A DNA stretch of 16,610 bases from an uncultured Pseudomonadaceae bacterium (GTDB lineage: Bacteria > Pseudomonadota > Gammaproteobacteria > Pseudomonadales > Pseudomonadaceae). The translations under genes and the position numbers were made by a program. Location of the stretch: the NCBI GenBank assembly GCA_947630465.1, contig CANRHT010000277.1:1-16610 (forward strand), read 5' to 3'. Under the pieces are notes generated by a model. That model saw nothing but the letters and a program-made list of their open reading frames with translations. It searched no databases and was not told the origin of the DNA. Positions 7,980 through 15,073 of the stretch are shown in pieces; within the stretch, counting starts at the first letter, position 1; each line of letters starts with the position of its first letter.

Positions 7980-8015
7980 TCAATGATAGTCAAGCCTGTC
8001 TATGACTATCATTGA
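7980..8015 (-). terminator. 13-bp perfect hairpin downstream of alr
   Basis: TCAATGATAGTCA (7980-7992) pairs perfectly with TGACTATCATTGA (8003-8015) around a 10-base loop, about 170 bases past the alr stop. It has no T-run on either strand, so it may be a terminator, an RNA-stabilising stem or a relic repeat. Confidence 0.4.
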
Positions 8016-8083
8016 AATGCTATTTAAAGTAATTGGTTAGGGAGATAGCCAGCATGTCCAATTGCGACGCAGGTACTGCACGG

Positions 8084-8107
8084 TAGTGATGGATGAGTGC
8101 ATCACTA
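8084..8107 (-). terminator. 8-bp hairpin downstream of alr
   Basis: TAGTGATG (8084-8091) pairs with CATCACTA (8100-8107) around an eight-base loop, about 75 bases after the alr stop. No T-tract follows on the minus strand, so a terminator role is only possible. Confidence 0.3.
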
Positions 8108-8182
8108 GATGCCGAGCTTGAACGTCAGGTTTTATATTTTTGATTCGCTAATATCGTCTGCTCAAAAAACCAAGAATCAAGG

Positions 8183-9268
8183 TTACTCAATGTACTTTCG
8201 CGGAACCCTGTTAGTCACGCCAGTAAACAAGTGATAAGCGATCGTATCGCAATATGTTGCCACTTCATTTGCGGAGATTTTTTCACCCCAGAATTCAACC
8301 TCGCTGCCGACATCCGACTCTGGAAGATCAGTTAAGTCCACGGTGAGCATATCCATTGAAACCCTTCCGATGAGCTGGGTGCGCTGGCCGTTAACAATGA
8401 TCGGTGTGCCTTCAATTGCCTGTCGAGGATAGCCGTCAGCGTAGCCCATGGCGACTGTACCGACCCGTGTTCGGCGTTCAGCAACAAACCGCCCACCGTA
8501 ACCAACGCTCTCTCCTGGCTCAACCCATCGTGTCGCAATAACTTCACTTTTGAGCGTCATAACGGGGCGTAATGTATTGCTGTATGCGTTGCTTTTCGCT
8601 AAAGGGCAGGCACCGTAGAGCATTACCCCTGGGCGTTGCCAGTGCCTTCTTGCTGTTTCATGATCCAGAATGCCAGCTGAATTTGCGATACTTAGCTCAA
8701 TGTCAGGGCTGGAGAAAAATTCAGGCAACTGTGACAGCTGAGTTGTTACAGATACGCCTTTTGAGAGGCTATCATCGGCATTCGCCAGATGTGTCATAAC
8801 CACAATGTTTTTGACTTGAGGCATGCTGTTTAATTCGTTATAGGCTTTGACAGCATGTTCTACGCTGAACCCAAGTCGGTGCATGCCCGTGTCTATTTTT
8901 AACCAAACACAAATCGGTTTGGCGAGTGAACTACCAGCGATTTGATCCAGTTGCTCTTGCCTATGAACAGCGGTCCAGAAGCCTTCACGTGAGATGGCCT
9001 CTAGCTCGTCTGCATCGAAAAACCCTTCCAGCAGCAGGATCGGCTGATCTATTCCAGAGGCACGCAAAATCATGGCTTCTTCTATAGAAGCGACTGCAAA
9101 TACCTCCGCATCTTGAGCTAGATATTTAGCAACCTGAACTGAGCCATGACCATAAGCATCCGCTTTAACGACTGCTAAGGTCTTTCCATTGAGGGCTAAC
9201 GAAGATGCAAGTTTGAAGTTGGCACGAATATTTTTTAGATTTATTTCAGCAACAGCGGGCCTGGCCAT
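8183..9268 (-). CDS. alr: alanine racemase (probably catabolic)
   Basis: The 361-residue fold-type III PLP enzyme interconverts L- and D-alanine in the cytoplasm. AVVKADAYGHG contains the PLP lysine K35, GMHRLGF carries the conserved arginine near 131, and ESVGYGG carries the second catalytic base Y257, on the other side of the dimer interface. The ending GVTNRVPRKY is also typical. Length is normal. The gene lies 13 bases after ridA in a dadA-ridA-alr operon, so it is probably the DadX-like catabolic racemase feeding D-alanine to DadA, not the housekeeping wall-precursor enzyme. A dual role is possible if no other racemase exists in the genome. Confidence 0.93.
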   Translation of the reverse strand: MARPAVAEINLKNIRANFKLASSLALNGKTLAVVKADAYGHGSVQVAKYLAQDAEVFAVASIEEAMILRASGIDQPILLLEGFFDADELEAISREGFWTAVHRQEQLDQIAGSSLAKPICVWLKIDTGMHRLGFSVEHAVKAYNELNSMPQVKNIVVMTHLANADDSLSKGVSVTTQLSQLPEFFSSPDIELSIANSAGILDHETARRHWQRPGVMLYGACPLAKSNAYSNTLRPVMTLKSEVIATRWVEPGESVGYGGRFVAERRTRVGTVAMGYADGYPRQAIEGTPIIVNGQRTQLIGRVSMDMLTVDLTDLPESDVGSEVEFWGEKISANEVATYCDTIAYHLFTGVTNRVPRKYIE

Positions 9269-9281
9269 ATTTTATGCTCTC

Positions 9282-9665
9282 TTACTCAATTGCTAGAATC
9301 GCTATGATTTCGATGTCAGCGTTCATTGGAATGGTTTTTACCGCGTATGCCGCTCGAGCCGGGAAAGGTTCTTTTAGGTAGCGGGACATCACCTCGTTGA
9401 GTTTAGGAAAGTAGGCCATATCACTCAAAAGAATCGTCATGTTGACTATGTTATCCAGCGTCGCTCCAGCAGACTTGGCAACGGCTGTAATATTGTCAAA
9501 AACCTGGACAGCTTGACTCTCGAACGAGTCGGTAACCAGCTCCATAGTCACTGGGTTAAGTGGGATTTGGCCTGAAAGATAAATGGTTTGATTGACTCGA
9601 ACGCCTTGAGAATAAGGGCCGATTGCTTTTGGTGCTTGGTCCGAGTGAATAATTTCTTTATGCAT
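9282..9665 (-). CDS. ridA: RidA family enamine/imine deaminase
   Basis: The 127-residue YjgF/YER057c/UK114 protein matches the usual length. Conserved features are SDQAPKAIGPYSQ with Tyr18, LSGQIP, and PARAAYAV with the catalytic arginine R104. E118 in ADIEI completes the pocket. RidA enzymes hydrolyse reactive 2-iminoacids to 2-ketoacids and ammonium; the 2-iminopropionate that DadA forms from D-alanine is a direct substrate. Its position between dadA (29 bases upstream) and alr (13 bases downstream) supports a dedicated role in alanine catabolism, protecting PLP enzymes such as Alr and BauA from the leaked imine or enamine. That role is inferred from context. Confidence 0.93.
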   Translation of the reverse strand: MHKEIIHSDQAPKAIGPYSQGVRVNQTIYLSGQIPLNPVTMELVTDSFESQAVQVFDNITAVAKSAGATLDNIVNMTILLSDMAYFPKLNEVMSRYLKEPFPARAAYAVKTIPMNADIEIIAILAIE

Positions 9666-9694
9666 AGCGTCTGCCTCTCAAATACTAGAATGAA

Positions 9695-10954
9695 TTACTT
9701 TAAGTAACGGAAAACCGATAAGCCTTCGCTCTCGATATCCGGCGTTTTATTATTAATGAGGTCAGCAACAAGCCGTGCAGAACCTTGTGACATCGTCCAT
9801 CCAAGCGTTCCATGCCCTGTATTCATATAGAGATTACTGATCGGGGTTTTTCCTATGATCGGGGCACTATCAGGAGTCATAGGTCTGAGCCCGCACCAGA
9901 ATGTGGCATTGTTGAGGTCACCCGCACCTGGGAATAGGTCGTTTACGACAAACTCAGCAGGTTTACGGCGCTTTTCTTTCAGGCTCAGGTCAAAGTGAGC
10001 AATTTCAGCCGTTCCACCGACACGAATACGGTCATCAAAACGCGTCACTGCGACCTTGAATGCCTCATCCATAACCGTTGATTGCGGTGCCTTAGATTCA
10101 TCAAGTAGCGGTAGCGTTAATGAATAGCCTTTGATGGGGTAAATCGGTAACTTGAAACCTACTGGGTTCACCAGCAGCGGTGAGTAACTGCCCAAGCAGA
10201 CCACATAGGCATCGGCTGTAAGTACGCCTGCAGAAGTATATACAGCCGTTATTTTGCCGGAGGACGCTTCGAGTGAATGTATTTCAGTGTCCAGCATAAA
10301 TTGCACGCCTGCAGCACGACAATGCTCAGCGAGATCAATAGTGAACTTCTTACAATCACCTGTGCCATCCTGTGGGAAACGTAAACCGCCTATAAATTTC
10401 TCAGAAACGTTGGCTAGAGCAGGCTCATGCTGAATGCACTCAGCATGGCTAATAACCTCGTGCTCAACGCCACAATCTCGCAATGATGCAAGATCGGGCT
10501 CAATGGAGTTCATTTTTTCTTGGTCGCGAAAAAGCTCAATTGTACCTTTGGTTCGGTGATCAAAATCCAATGGCAGTTCTTTGGTGAGATCATCAAGGCA
10601 TGTGCGGCTGTACTCTGAAATGCTTAGCATTCTTCGCTTGTTAAGGTTGTATGCTTCTTCAGTGCACTGCCCTAACATTTGCATCATCCAGCTGGCTGTT
10701 CGTACATTAAATGAACTTGAGCTGACAAGAATGGGTGCTAAGTCCTGCATCATCCACTTCATCGCTTGCAGCGGTACACCTGGTGCTGCCCAAGGGTTGG
10801 TGTAACCGTAAGAAAGCATTCCAGCGTTTGCGAAACTGGTTTCATCCGCAACCGAGTTACTTCGCTCAATAACCGTCACCTCATGTCCAGACTTAGCTAA
10901 ATACCAAGCTGTAGAAACACCTGCAACACCGCCGCCCAGAACAAGAACTTTCAT
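9695..10954 (-). CDS. dadA: D-amino acid dehydrogenase, FAD-dependent
   Basis: The 419-residue membrane-associated flavoprotein oxidises D-alanine and other D-amino acids to the 2-imino acid and passes electrons to the respiratory chain. It follows E. coli DadA along its length: FAD dinucleotide-binding GGGVAGVSTAWYLAKSG at 7-23, ANAGMLSYGYTNPWAAPGVP, the IYPIKGYSLTLP segment, TRFDDRIRVGG and GLRPMTPDSAPIIG. NTGHGTLGWTM near the C-terminus contacts the flavin. It has no signal peptide. GGAG lies ten bases before the ATG. It heads the dadA-ridA-alr operon and diverges from the LysR-type gene. With Alr it would recycle L-alanine from BauA to pyruvate. Confidence 0.95.
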   Translation of the reverse strand: MKVLVLGGGVAGVSTAWYLAKSGHEVTVIERSNSVADETSFANAGMLSYGYTNPWAAPGVPLQAMKWMMQDLAPILVSSSSFNVRTASWMMQMLGQCTEEAYNLNKRRMLSISEYSRTCLDDLTKELPLDFDHRTKGTIELFRDQEKMNSIEPDLASLRDCGVEHEVISHAECIQHEPALANVSEKFIGGLRFPQDGTGDCKKFTIDLAEHCRAAGVQFMLDTEIHSLEASSGKITAVYTSAGVLTADAYVVCLGSYSPLLVNPVGFKLPIYPIKGYSLTLPLLDESKAPQSTVMDEAFKVAVTRFDDRIRVGGTAEIAHFDLSLKEKRRKPAEFVVNDLFPGAGDLNNATFWCGLRPMTPDSAPIIGKTPISNLYMNTGHGTLGWTMSQGSARLVADLINNKTPDIESEGLSVFRYLK

Positions 10955-11281
10955 GATAATTGAACTCCAAAGATAGGTAATAGTGATCTATCGTCAGGCA
11001 TAACTATGCTTAGACTGCGTTTTTTTATGGCAACGTATATGCGATTGATCGGCAGAGATAATATTGCGATTGTGAGGGTTTTTTTTGCCACAAGTGAAAT
11101 GGAGCTTGCTTTAGATCCCGTGCATCCTGCCGTTATATTTATTGTTTGGATGTCCATTATTGGGTGCTCCGTGTGATCGTAAATGCTGGAAAAATAAATT
11201 CTTTAGAGATGCAGGTTGCCTTATTCTTAATGTTGAGTTAAATATTGATTTACTAACCAATAGTTATGAGTTTCCTAAACC
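10955..11281. promoter_or_regulatory. divergent dadA / lysR intergenic region
   Basis: This 327-bp region must hold both promoters. About 20 bases before the lysR ATG is an imperfect inverted repeat ATTGATT-TACT-AACCAAT (11244-11261, 6 of 7 pairs), a plausible autoregulatory site. Near dadA a small palindrome, GCAT-AACT-ATGC, lies at 10999-11010. No clear copy of the GTTAAG-N6-CTTAAC element seen upstream of dctP and bauA is present; the nearest is a loose match within 10999-11018. A 68-codon minus-strand frame (10951-11157) overlaps the dadA start by ATGA and has a GGAG upstream, but its composition is not convincing as a gene. Confidence 0.45.
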
Positions 11282-12190
11282 ATGAAGAAAATAAGTGTAC
11301 TAAACCAGGTGACGGACTTTGATCTTCGGTTACTGCGGGTATTCAAGGTGGTTGTGGAAAGCGGCGGGTTTTCAGCCGCAGAAAGTACGCTAGGAATTAC
11401 GAAGTCGGCAATCAGCCAGCATATGAGTGACCTTGAAAAAAGACTTGGGCTCAGGCTTTGTCAGCGCGGTCGGGCGGGTTTTACATTGACAGATGAAGGG
11501 GCAGAAGTACTGCAAGCAGCCAATGCCTTATTGTTATCAGTTGAGGATTTTAGGTCAGAAATAAACCAACTCAATAAGCAGTTGAAGGGCGTGCTGAATA
11601 TTGGCATGGTAAATAATTTAGTTACCCAGCCTCAAATGCTAATCAGTAAAGCTCTTAGCCGTCTGCAGGGGAAAAGTGATGGCGTTAAGATCAATATAAG
11701 CATGAGCACTCCATCAGAGATTGCAAAAGGCTTGTTCGATGGGCGGCTGCACGTAGGGGTTATACCGTGGACAACCTCTTTATCAGGGCTAGAATACACT
11801 TTGCTTTATGAGGAGCGCTCAAACCTATATTGCCGCCATGATCACCCTTTGGCATCAAATTCTGACGATATTAATAAGAGTAAGATTTTAGAGGCCAACG
11901 CTGTTGTTCCTAATTATCCGATGACCGAGCAGGCTGTTGCGATGCACAAATTATTAAACTGCACAGCGACCGCTTCTGATCGCGAAGGTATTGCTTTTCT
12001 AATTATGACGGGAGCGTATATAGGCTTCCTGCCAACGCATTACGCATCTAACTGGCTCTCTAAAGGAGAGATGATAGAGCTGGATTTTGGCTCTCAGTAT
12101 TTTAATACTCGGCTTGCTCTGGTGACGCGCCAGGGAAGACGCGCCAACGCAGTGCTAGAAAGCTTCCTAAGCTTCATTGACATAGAGTGA
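11282..12190 (+). CDS. LysR-type transcriptional regulator
   Basis: The 302-residue protein has the LysR N-terminal winged helix-turn-helix (about 13-72): FKVVVESGGFSAAES, then GITKSAISQHMSDLEKRLG, then the wing with FTLTDEGAEVL. A linker helix and a two-lobed periplasmic-binding-protein-like effector domain follow (about 95-300). It is usual in length. LysR regulators often control the divergent neighbour, here dadA-ridA-alr, and may respond to alanine or an intermediate of the pathway. It is also a candidate for the shared sites upstream of dctP and bauA, but this is inference. The Shine-Dalgarno sequence is weak; the start is set by alignment of the helix-turn-helix to the usual N-terminal distance. 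Confidence 0.9.
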   Translation: MKKISVLNQVTDFDLRLLRVFKVVVESGGFSAAESTLGITKSAISQHMSDLEKRLGLRLCQRGRAGFTLTDEGAEVLQAANALLLSVEDFRSEINQLNKQLKGVLNIGMVNNLVTQPQMLISKALSRLQGKSDGVKINISMSTPSEIAKGLFDGRLHVGVIPWTTSLSGLEYTLLYEERSNLYCRHDHPLASNSDDINKSKILEANAVVPNYPMTEQAVAMHKLLNCTATASDREGIAFLIMTGAYIGFLPTHYASNWLSKGEMIELDFGSQYFNTRLALVTRQGRRANAVLESFLSFIDIE

Positions 12191-12305
12191 TAAGGTAATA
12201 CCCTCATCTGTAGAAGGGTTAAAGAGTAGGAAGTTAATCAGTTATTAAGATGTTTCCTCAGATACTCCTGAATATAATTCTAGGATAGTCTGACCACTGG
12301 CTATG

Positions 12306-12326
12306 TGTAGAGTACCGGATGATCAG
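12306..12326 (+). repeat. left terminal inverted repeat of the IS481-type element
   Basis: Begins TGTAGAGTACCGG and matches the right end (13367-13387, reverse complement) in 14 of 21 positions. Confidence 0.55.
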
Positions 12327-12396
12327 ATGAGTTTTAGGAGTTATCCTTTACTCGTTGCAAGAGAGCTTATTCAGAAAGTTTTCCCGGAGCATGCAT

Positions 12397-13419
12397 ATGA
12401 ACATCAAGCTACATAAACAAGCGACGACAACGCCAAAAATTAGAGCTGAGATACAGCAAGCACCTGCTGACATCAGCGACTTAGCACTGGCACGCAAGTA
12501 CGGCGTGTCTGACTCTACAATTCGGCGCTGGCGTTATCGTACTGATGTTTATGACCGTTCGCACACCCGACACAACTTGTTGGCAACTTTAAGTCCCCAC
12601 CAAGAAGACGTCTTGATTGCTGCACGTGAGTTTCTACGCTTGAGCCTTGATGACTTGTTGGTTGTAGCGCGCGAATTTCTCCACCCAACGCTTTCACGTT
12701 CTGCGCTTGCACGCATGCTGAGAAGACGGCAGGTGCCCACCTTGTCGCAGCTGCGTAAACAAGATCAAGAGAGCGAACAAGCCTCAGAACCTAAGTATAA
12801 GCCCTTCAAGGATTATGACCCCGGCTTTATCCATGTCGACATTAAATTCTTGCCGCAAATGCCTGATGAAGAGCAGCGTCGTTATTTGTATGTAGCCATT
12901 GACCGTGCAACGCGCTGGGTGTATCTCGAGGTGTTACCCAGCCAGTCCGCCAAAGACGCTGAGCGCTTTATGAAGCATGTTATCGACAAAGCGCCATTCA
13001 AGATCCAGAAGGTTCTTACCGACAATGGAAAGTCCTTCACCGACCGCTTTACAGCAGATGGTGAACGTAAACCTACCGGTAAACATTTATTTGACTTGCT
13101 CTGCCACAAGCACAACATAGAACACCGCTTAATCAAGCCTGGCCGACCGCAAACTAACGGTATGGTTGAGCGATTTAATGGCCGCATCAGTGATGTTTTG
13201 GCAACTCGAAGATATGATTCATCCGAAGATTTAGAACAGACTTTGAAACGCTACTGCTGGGTGTACAATCACCATATTCCACAACGAGCGCTTCAGCATC
13301 AAACGCCCATTGCAACATTGAAAGAGTGGCAAGAAAAGAGGCCAGATTTATTTTACAAGAACGTTATTAATCATACGGGACCTGACACCCAAGCTTATGT
13401 ACCAAATAGCGTGATATAA
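12397..13419 (+). CDS. IS481-family DDE transposase
   Basis: The 340-residue protein has an N-terminal helix-turn-helix (YGVSDSTIRRWR near 35-46) followed by an rve integrase core. The DDE residues are D148 in FIHVDIKFLP, D209 in VLTDNGKSF and E258 in GMVERFNGR; PQTNGMVERF and YNHHIPQRAL are typical of IS481. Start 12397 is chosen because GGAG (12386-12389) sits seven bases before it and relatives start with a similar MNxKLHK sequence; 12391 and a TTG at 12355 are in-frame alternatives. All catalytic residues are present. The proposed IS end falls at codon 331, so the last nine codons and the stop are read from flanking DNA. Confidence 0.9.
   Translation: MNIKLHKQATTTPKIRAEIQQAPADISDLALARKYGVSDSTIRRWRYRTDVYDRSHTRHNLLATLSPHQEDVLIAAREFLRLSLDDLLVVAREFLHPTLSRSALARMLRRRQVPTLSQLRKQDQESEQASEPKYKPFKDYDPGFIHVDIKFLPQMPDEEQRRYLYVAIDRATRWVYLEVLPSQSAKDAERFMKHVIDKAPFKIQKVLTDNGKSFTDRFTADGERKPTGKHLFDLLCHKHNIEHRLIKPGRPQTNGMVERFNGRISDVLATRRYDSSEDLEQTLKRYCWVYNHHIPQRALQHQTPIATLKEWQEKRPDLFYKNVINHTGPDTQAYVPNSVI
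13367..13387 (-). repeat. right terminal inverted repeat of the IS481-type element
   Basis: Reads TGTCAGGTCCCGT on the minus strand and lies inside the 3' end of the transposase frame (codons for NHTGPD). Confidence 0.55.
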
Positions 13420-13544
13420 CGCTCGAACAAATACACACAGTTACGCTGATAGCCTGTTATCTCACGCAGTACGCCGTCACTCTGAAGCTGCTTGATTAAG
13501 TTTGTTGCCCCTGTGGGACTTATACACAGTGCTTTTATAAAACC
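13395..13544 (-). pseudogene. C-terminal fragment of a second Fic protein (fic1 relic)
   Basis: In a frame different from the intact fic gene, and starting right at its stop codon, the minus strand encodes FIKALCISPTGATNLIKQL, then a short link, then VLREITGYQRNCVYLFERY, up to TAA at 13397-13395. This is a typical C-terminal winged helix of large Fic proteins: a helix-turn-helix, then LREITG-x-RN and a Y-x-F-x-x-Y ending. No start codon or Fic core precedes it. The usual tail is missing where it approaches the proposed IS end at 13387. It is probably the 3' remnant of the fic gene whose 5' end lies at 14957-15073. Placement is by reading-frame evidence and family pattern, not by alignment. 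Confidence 0.65.
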
Positions 13545-14650
13545 TGTCGCCCTTCCGCAAGATTAACTAACTGAGGAAAGCATAGTGTTGCAGGGCGGTT
13601 ACCACTAGCAGGCTTAAGCTCTTGTAGAATCCCAGCAGCGCGTAATTGACGTATTAATTTAGGCATGGTTTTTTCATGAATACCAAACTCCGCATTAAGC
13701 TGCTCAGCTAAGTCAGTTGTGCGAAAAATAGGCTTACTAAAAATCGCATCAAGCAAGTGCACGGTGTATTGCGAACGAGTGGACGCTTGAATCCTTTGTT
13801 TCATCTCATCGTATAGGTTTTTAATAGCGATAACGCGCTCGCTATTTTGCTTAGCTTGCGTAGTAACTGCTTGTAAAAAAAAGCTTATCCAGCCATTCCA
13901 ATCATTATTCGCAGAAATCTCTTTTAGGTGCGCATAGTAAGCATCTCGATGACGCTCCAAGTATTCGGATAAATAAAACATGGGCTGTGACAGCACACTT
14001 TTCTGATACAAAAACAGCGGAATCAAAATACGGCCAATACGACCGTTACCATCATTAAATGGGTGGATTAATTCAAATTGTGCATGCATTACAGCGGCCT
14101 GAATAAGAAAATCAATGTCATCACTGACCGTGTAGCTCTCCCACGCCTGCAGGTAATCCATAAGCTGTAATGGATTAGGCGGTACAAAACTCGCTTGCTC
14201 TATTTTGCAGCCATAAGACCCAATCCAGTTTTGTGTACGTCTAAACTCTCCCGGTGTTTTATTTTCACCGCGAACGCTACTCAACAAGATTCGATGCAAC
14301 TCAAGAATAAAGCCCAACCTGATCGGATAGTCTGCAAGATGCTCTCTGGCAGCAAATAAGGCTTTGCGGTAATTCGATATTTCTTGAATATCTAAGCCTT
14401 TCTCGCCCTCTTTTAGCAAACCGGCCTCATGCTCTAGCACGTCGTCAACAGTTGCCTGAGTGCCTTCAATACGTGAAGAAAGTACCGCTTCTTGCGTTGT
14501 TAGAGGCGATAGCATGACTGCTGGATTTGGAATGCCCTGTAATAAACCGTCGTAACGCGCCAGCTCAGCATTGGCTTGGCCGACTAAGGGTAACAATAAA
14601 CGGTAATCCAAACTTTCAATCGGTAAGCTGTGGGGTGTAAAAGGTTGCAT
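13535..14650 (-). CDS. Fic family protein adenylyltransferase (fic2)
   Basis: The predicted 371-residue enzyme transfers AMP from ATP to hydroxyl side chains of target proteins. The Fic active-site loop HPFNDGNGRIGR is complete at about 196-207 with catalytic H196. An SSRIEG inhibitory-helix motif at 58-63 carries the regulatory glutamate (E62), which in this class occludes the ATP site in cis. A C-terminal winged helix follows, ending FPQLVNLAEG, a usual ending for this ~370-residue subfamily, so the gene looks complete. Start 14650 is chosen over the GTG at 14677 because AGGAAGG (14659-14665, minus strand) is eight bases upstream. It sits between two pieces of another fic gene and about 100 bases after a hairpin repeat array. 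The target is unknown. Confidence 0.88.
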   Translation of the reverse strand: MQPFTPHSLPIESLDYRLLLPLVGQANAELARYDGLLQGIPNPAVMLSPLTTQEAVLSSRIEGTQATVDDVLEHEAGLLKEGEKGLDIQEISNYRKALFAAREHLADYPIRLGFILELHRILLSSVRGENKTPGEFRRTQNWIGSYGCKIEQASFVPPNPLQLMDYLQAWESYTVSDDIDFLIQAAVMHAQFELIHPFNDGNGRIGRILIPLFLYQKSVLSQPMFYLSEYLERHRDAYYAHLKEISANNDWNGWISFFLQAVTTQAKQNSERVIAIKNLYDEMKQRIQASTRSQYTVHLLDAIFSKPIFRTTDLAEQLNAEFGIHEKTMPKLIRQLRAAGILQELKPASGNRPATLCFPQLVNLAEGRQVL

Positions 14651-14750
14651 AGGTTTGACCTTCCTAATTAGCAGCACATAAAACTTACGGCGCTAAAACT
14701 GAGCGACAGATAACTTTGAACTGTTTTGTGAGCCGTGAAACATGATTCAG

Positions 14751-14930
14751 ACTCCATAAGATATTTTGCAGAGTTTACACGCTCCACAAGCAAGCTTGTA
14801 GAGTCTAAAGTCGACTTTAAACTCCTCAAATTACTTTAAGGAGTCTCGGGACTCCACCGGTCAACTTGTAGAGCGTTAAACGCATTTAAGACTCCACAAG
14901 TTATTTTGAAGAGTTTGTACGCTCCACAAA
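14751..14930 (-). repeat. tandem 70-bp array of 24-nt inverted repeats upstream of fic2
   Basis: Five complete 24-nt imperfect palindromes start at 14751, 14781, 14821, 14851 and 14891, and a sixth half copy at 14921. Spacers alternate exactly 6, 16, 6, 16, 6 bases, so the composite unit repeats every 70 bp (2.5 copies). A typical unit begins with ACTCCACAAG and ends with CTTGTAGAGT around a four-base centre. The 16-base spacers are themselves palindromic or nearly so (TAAAGTCGACTTTA at 14806-14819). On the minus strand the recurrent C/A mismatch becomes a U-G pair, and the unit at 14821 has a proper C-G pair there, which suggests folding as RNA in the direction of fic2. Function unknown. Confidence 0.8.
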
Positions 14931-14956
14931 AGCAAAAACCTTACGCAGGAAAGCCA

Positions 14957-15073
14957 TCACCACTTCATCCGTTTTCGATTGACTGGCGTTGGTGCAAAGC
15001 TTTTGTATTGATACTGCTGAACCCATTGGCCAGCACTGAACTCTTCAAATTTAATCGGTTCTTGGGATGACAT
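14957..15073 (-). pseudogene. N-terminal fragment of a Fic protein (fic1 relic) coupled to hsdS
   Basis: A 38-codon frame starts at ATG 15073-15071, overlapping the hsdS stop by one base (TAATG), and ends at TGA 14959-14957. The product, with FSAGQWVQQYQYKSFAPTPV followed by NR, resembles the N-terminus of large Fic proteins (x-AG-x-W-x-QQ-x-QYKSF-x-P-x-x-x-N-R). After codon 32 or so the similarity stops, so the rest of the gene is missing or displaced; a matching C-terminal piece lies at 13395-13544. The one-base overlap indicates that this fic was once a translationally coupled gene of the type I restriction-modification operon. Confidence 0.6.

Larger units (their letters stand above)
7705..8182. 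other. gene-free spacer between alr and the bauA operator region
   Basis: No credible ORF is seen here. It contains a short CTTGCT/AGCAAG stem (7835-7850) and two longer hairpins, listed separately. The hairpins may end dadA-ridA-alr transcription or separate it from the bauA promoter. Confidence 0.5.
12306..13387 (+). mobile_element. IS481-family insertion sequence
   Basis: The proposed ends are imperfect inverted repeats starting with TGT. The left end, 12306-12326, begins TGTAGAGTACCGG; the right end, read on the minus strand from 13387, begins TGTCAGGTCCCGT. They match ungapped in 14 of 21 positions and share ATGAT. The 1082-bp length is typical for the family, and one transposase gene fills it. 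The bases just outside (CTATG left, CCCAA right) do not form a target duplication, so the ends may have been rearranged after insertion, or my boundaries may be off by some bases. It separates the alanine genes from the decayed restriction region. Confidence 0.65.

Noticed and set aside
10951..11157. 68-codon minus-strand ORF overlapping the dadA start as a leader gene
   Set aside because: It has a GGAG upstream and an ATGA overlap with dadA, but its residues show no recognisable pattern and it fills the promoter region; kept only as a remark.
12191..12305. Terminator after lysR (ACCCT 12200-12204 with AGGGT 12215-12219)
   Set aside because: The stem is only about five base pairs and no T-run follows, so it is not listed as a feature.
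14651..14677. Fic start at GTG 14677
   Set aside because: The AGGAAGG ribosome binding site lies inside that extension, eight bases before ATG 14650.
13535..14677. fic2 being a truncated gene that continued into the fragment at 13395-13544
   Set aside because: fic2 already has its own complete winged helix and the usual subfamily ending, so the downstream fragment is a second C-terminus, not a continuation.
14751..14930. CRISPR array
   Set aside because: The recurring units are imperfect palindromes that vary between copies, the intervening sequences are only 6 or 16 bases, and no cas genes are present.
14751..14960. Integron attC sites around a fic cassette
   Set aside because: The array is tandem with a strict 70-bp period, lies 5' of the fic gene rather than 3', and shows no clear RYYYAAC/GTTRRRY core pair or integrase.
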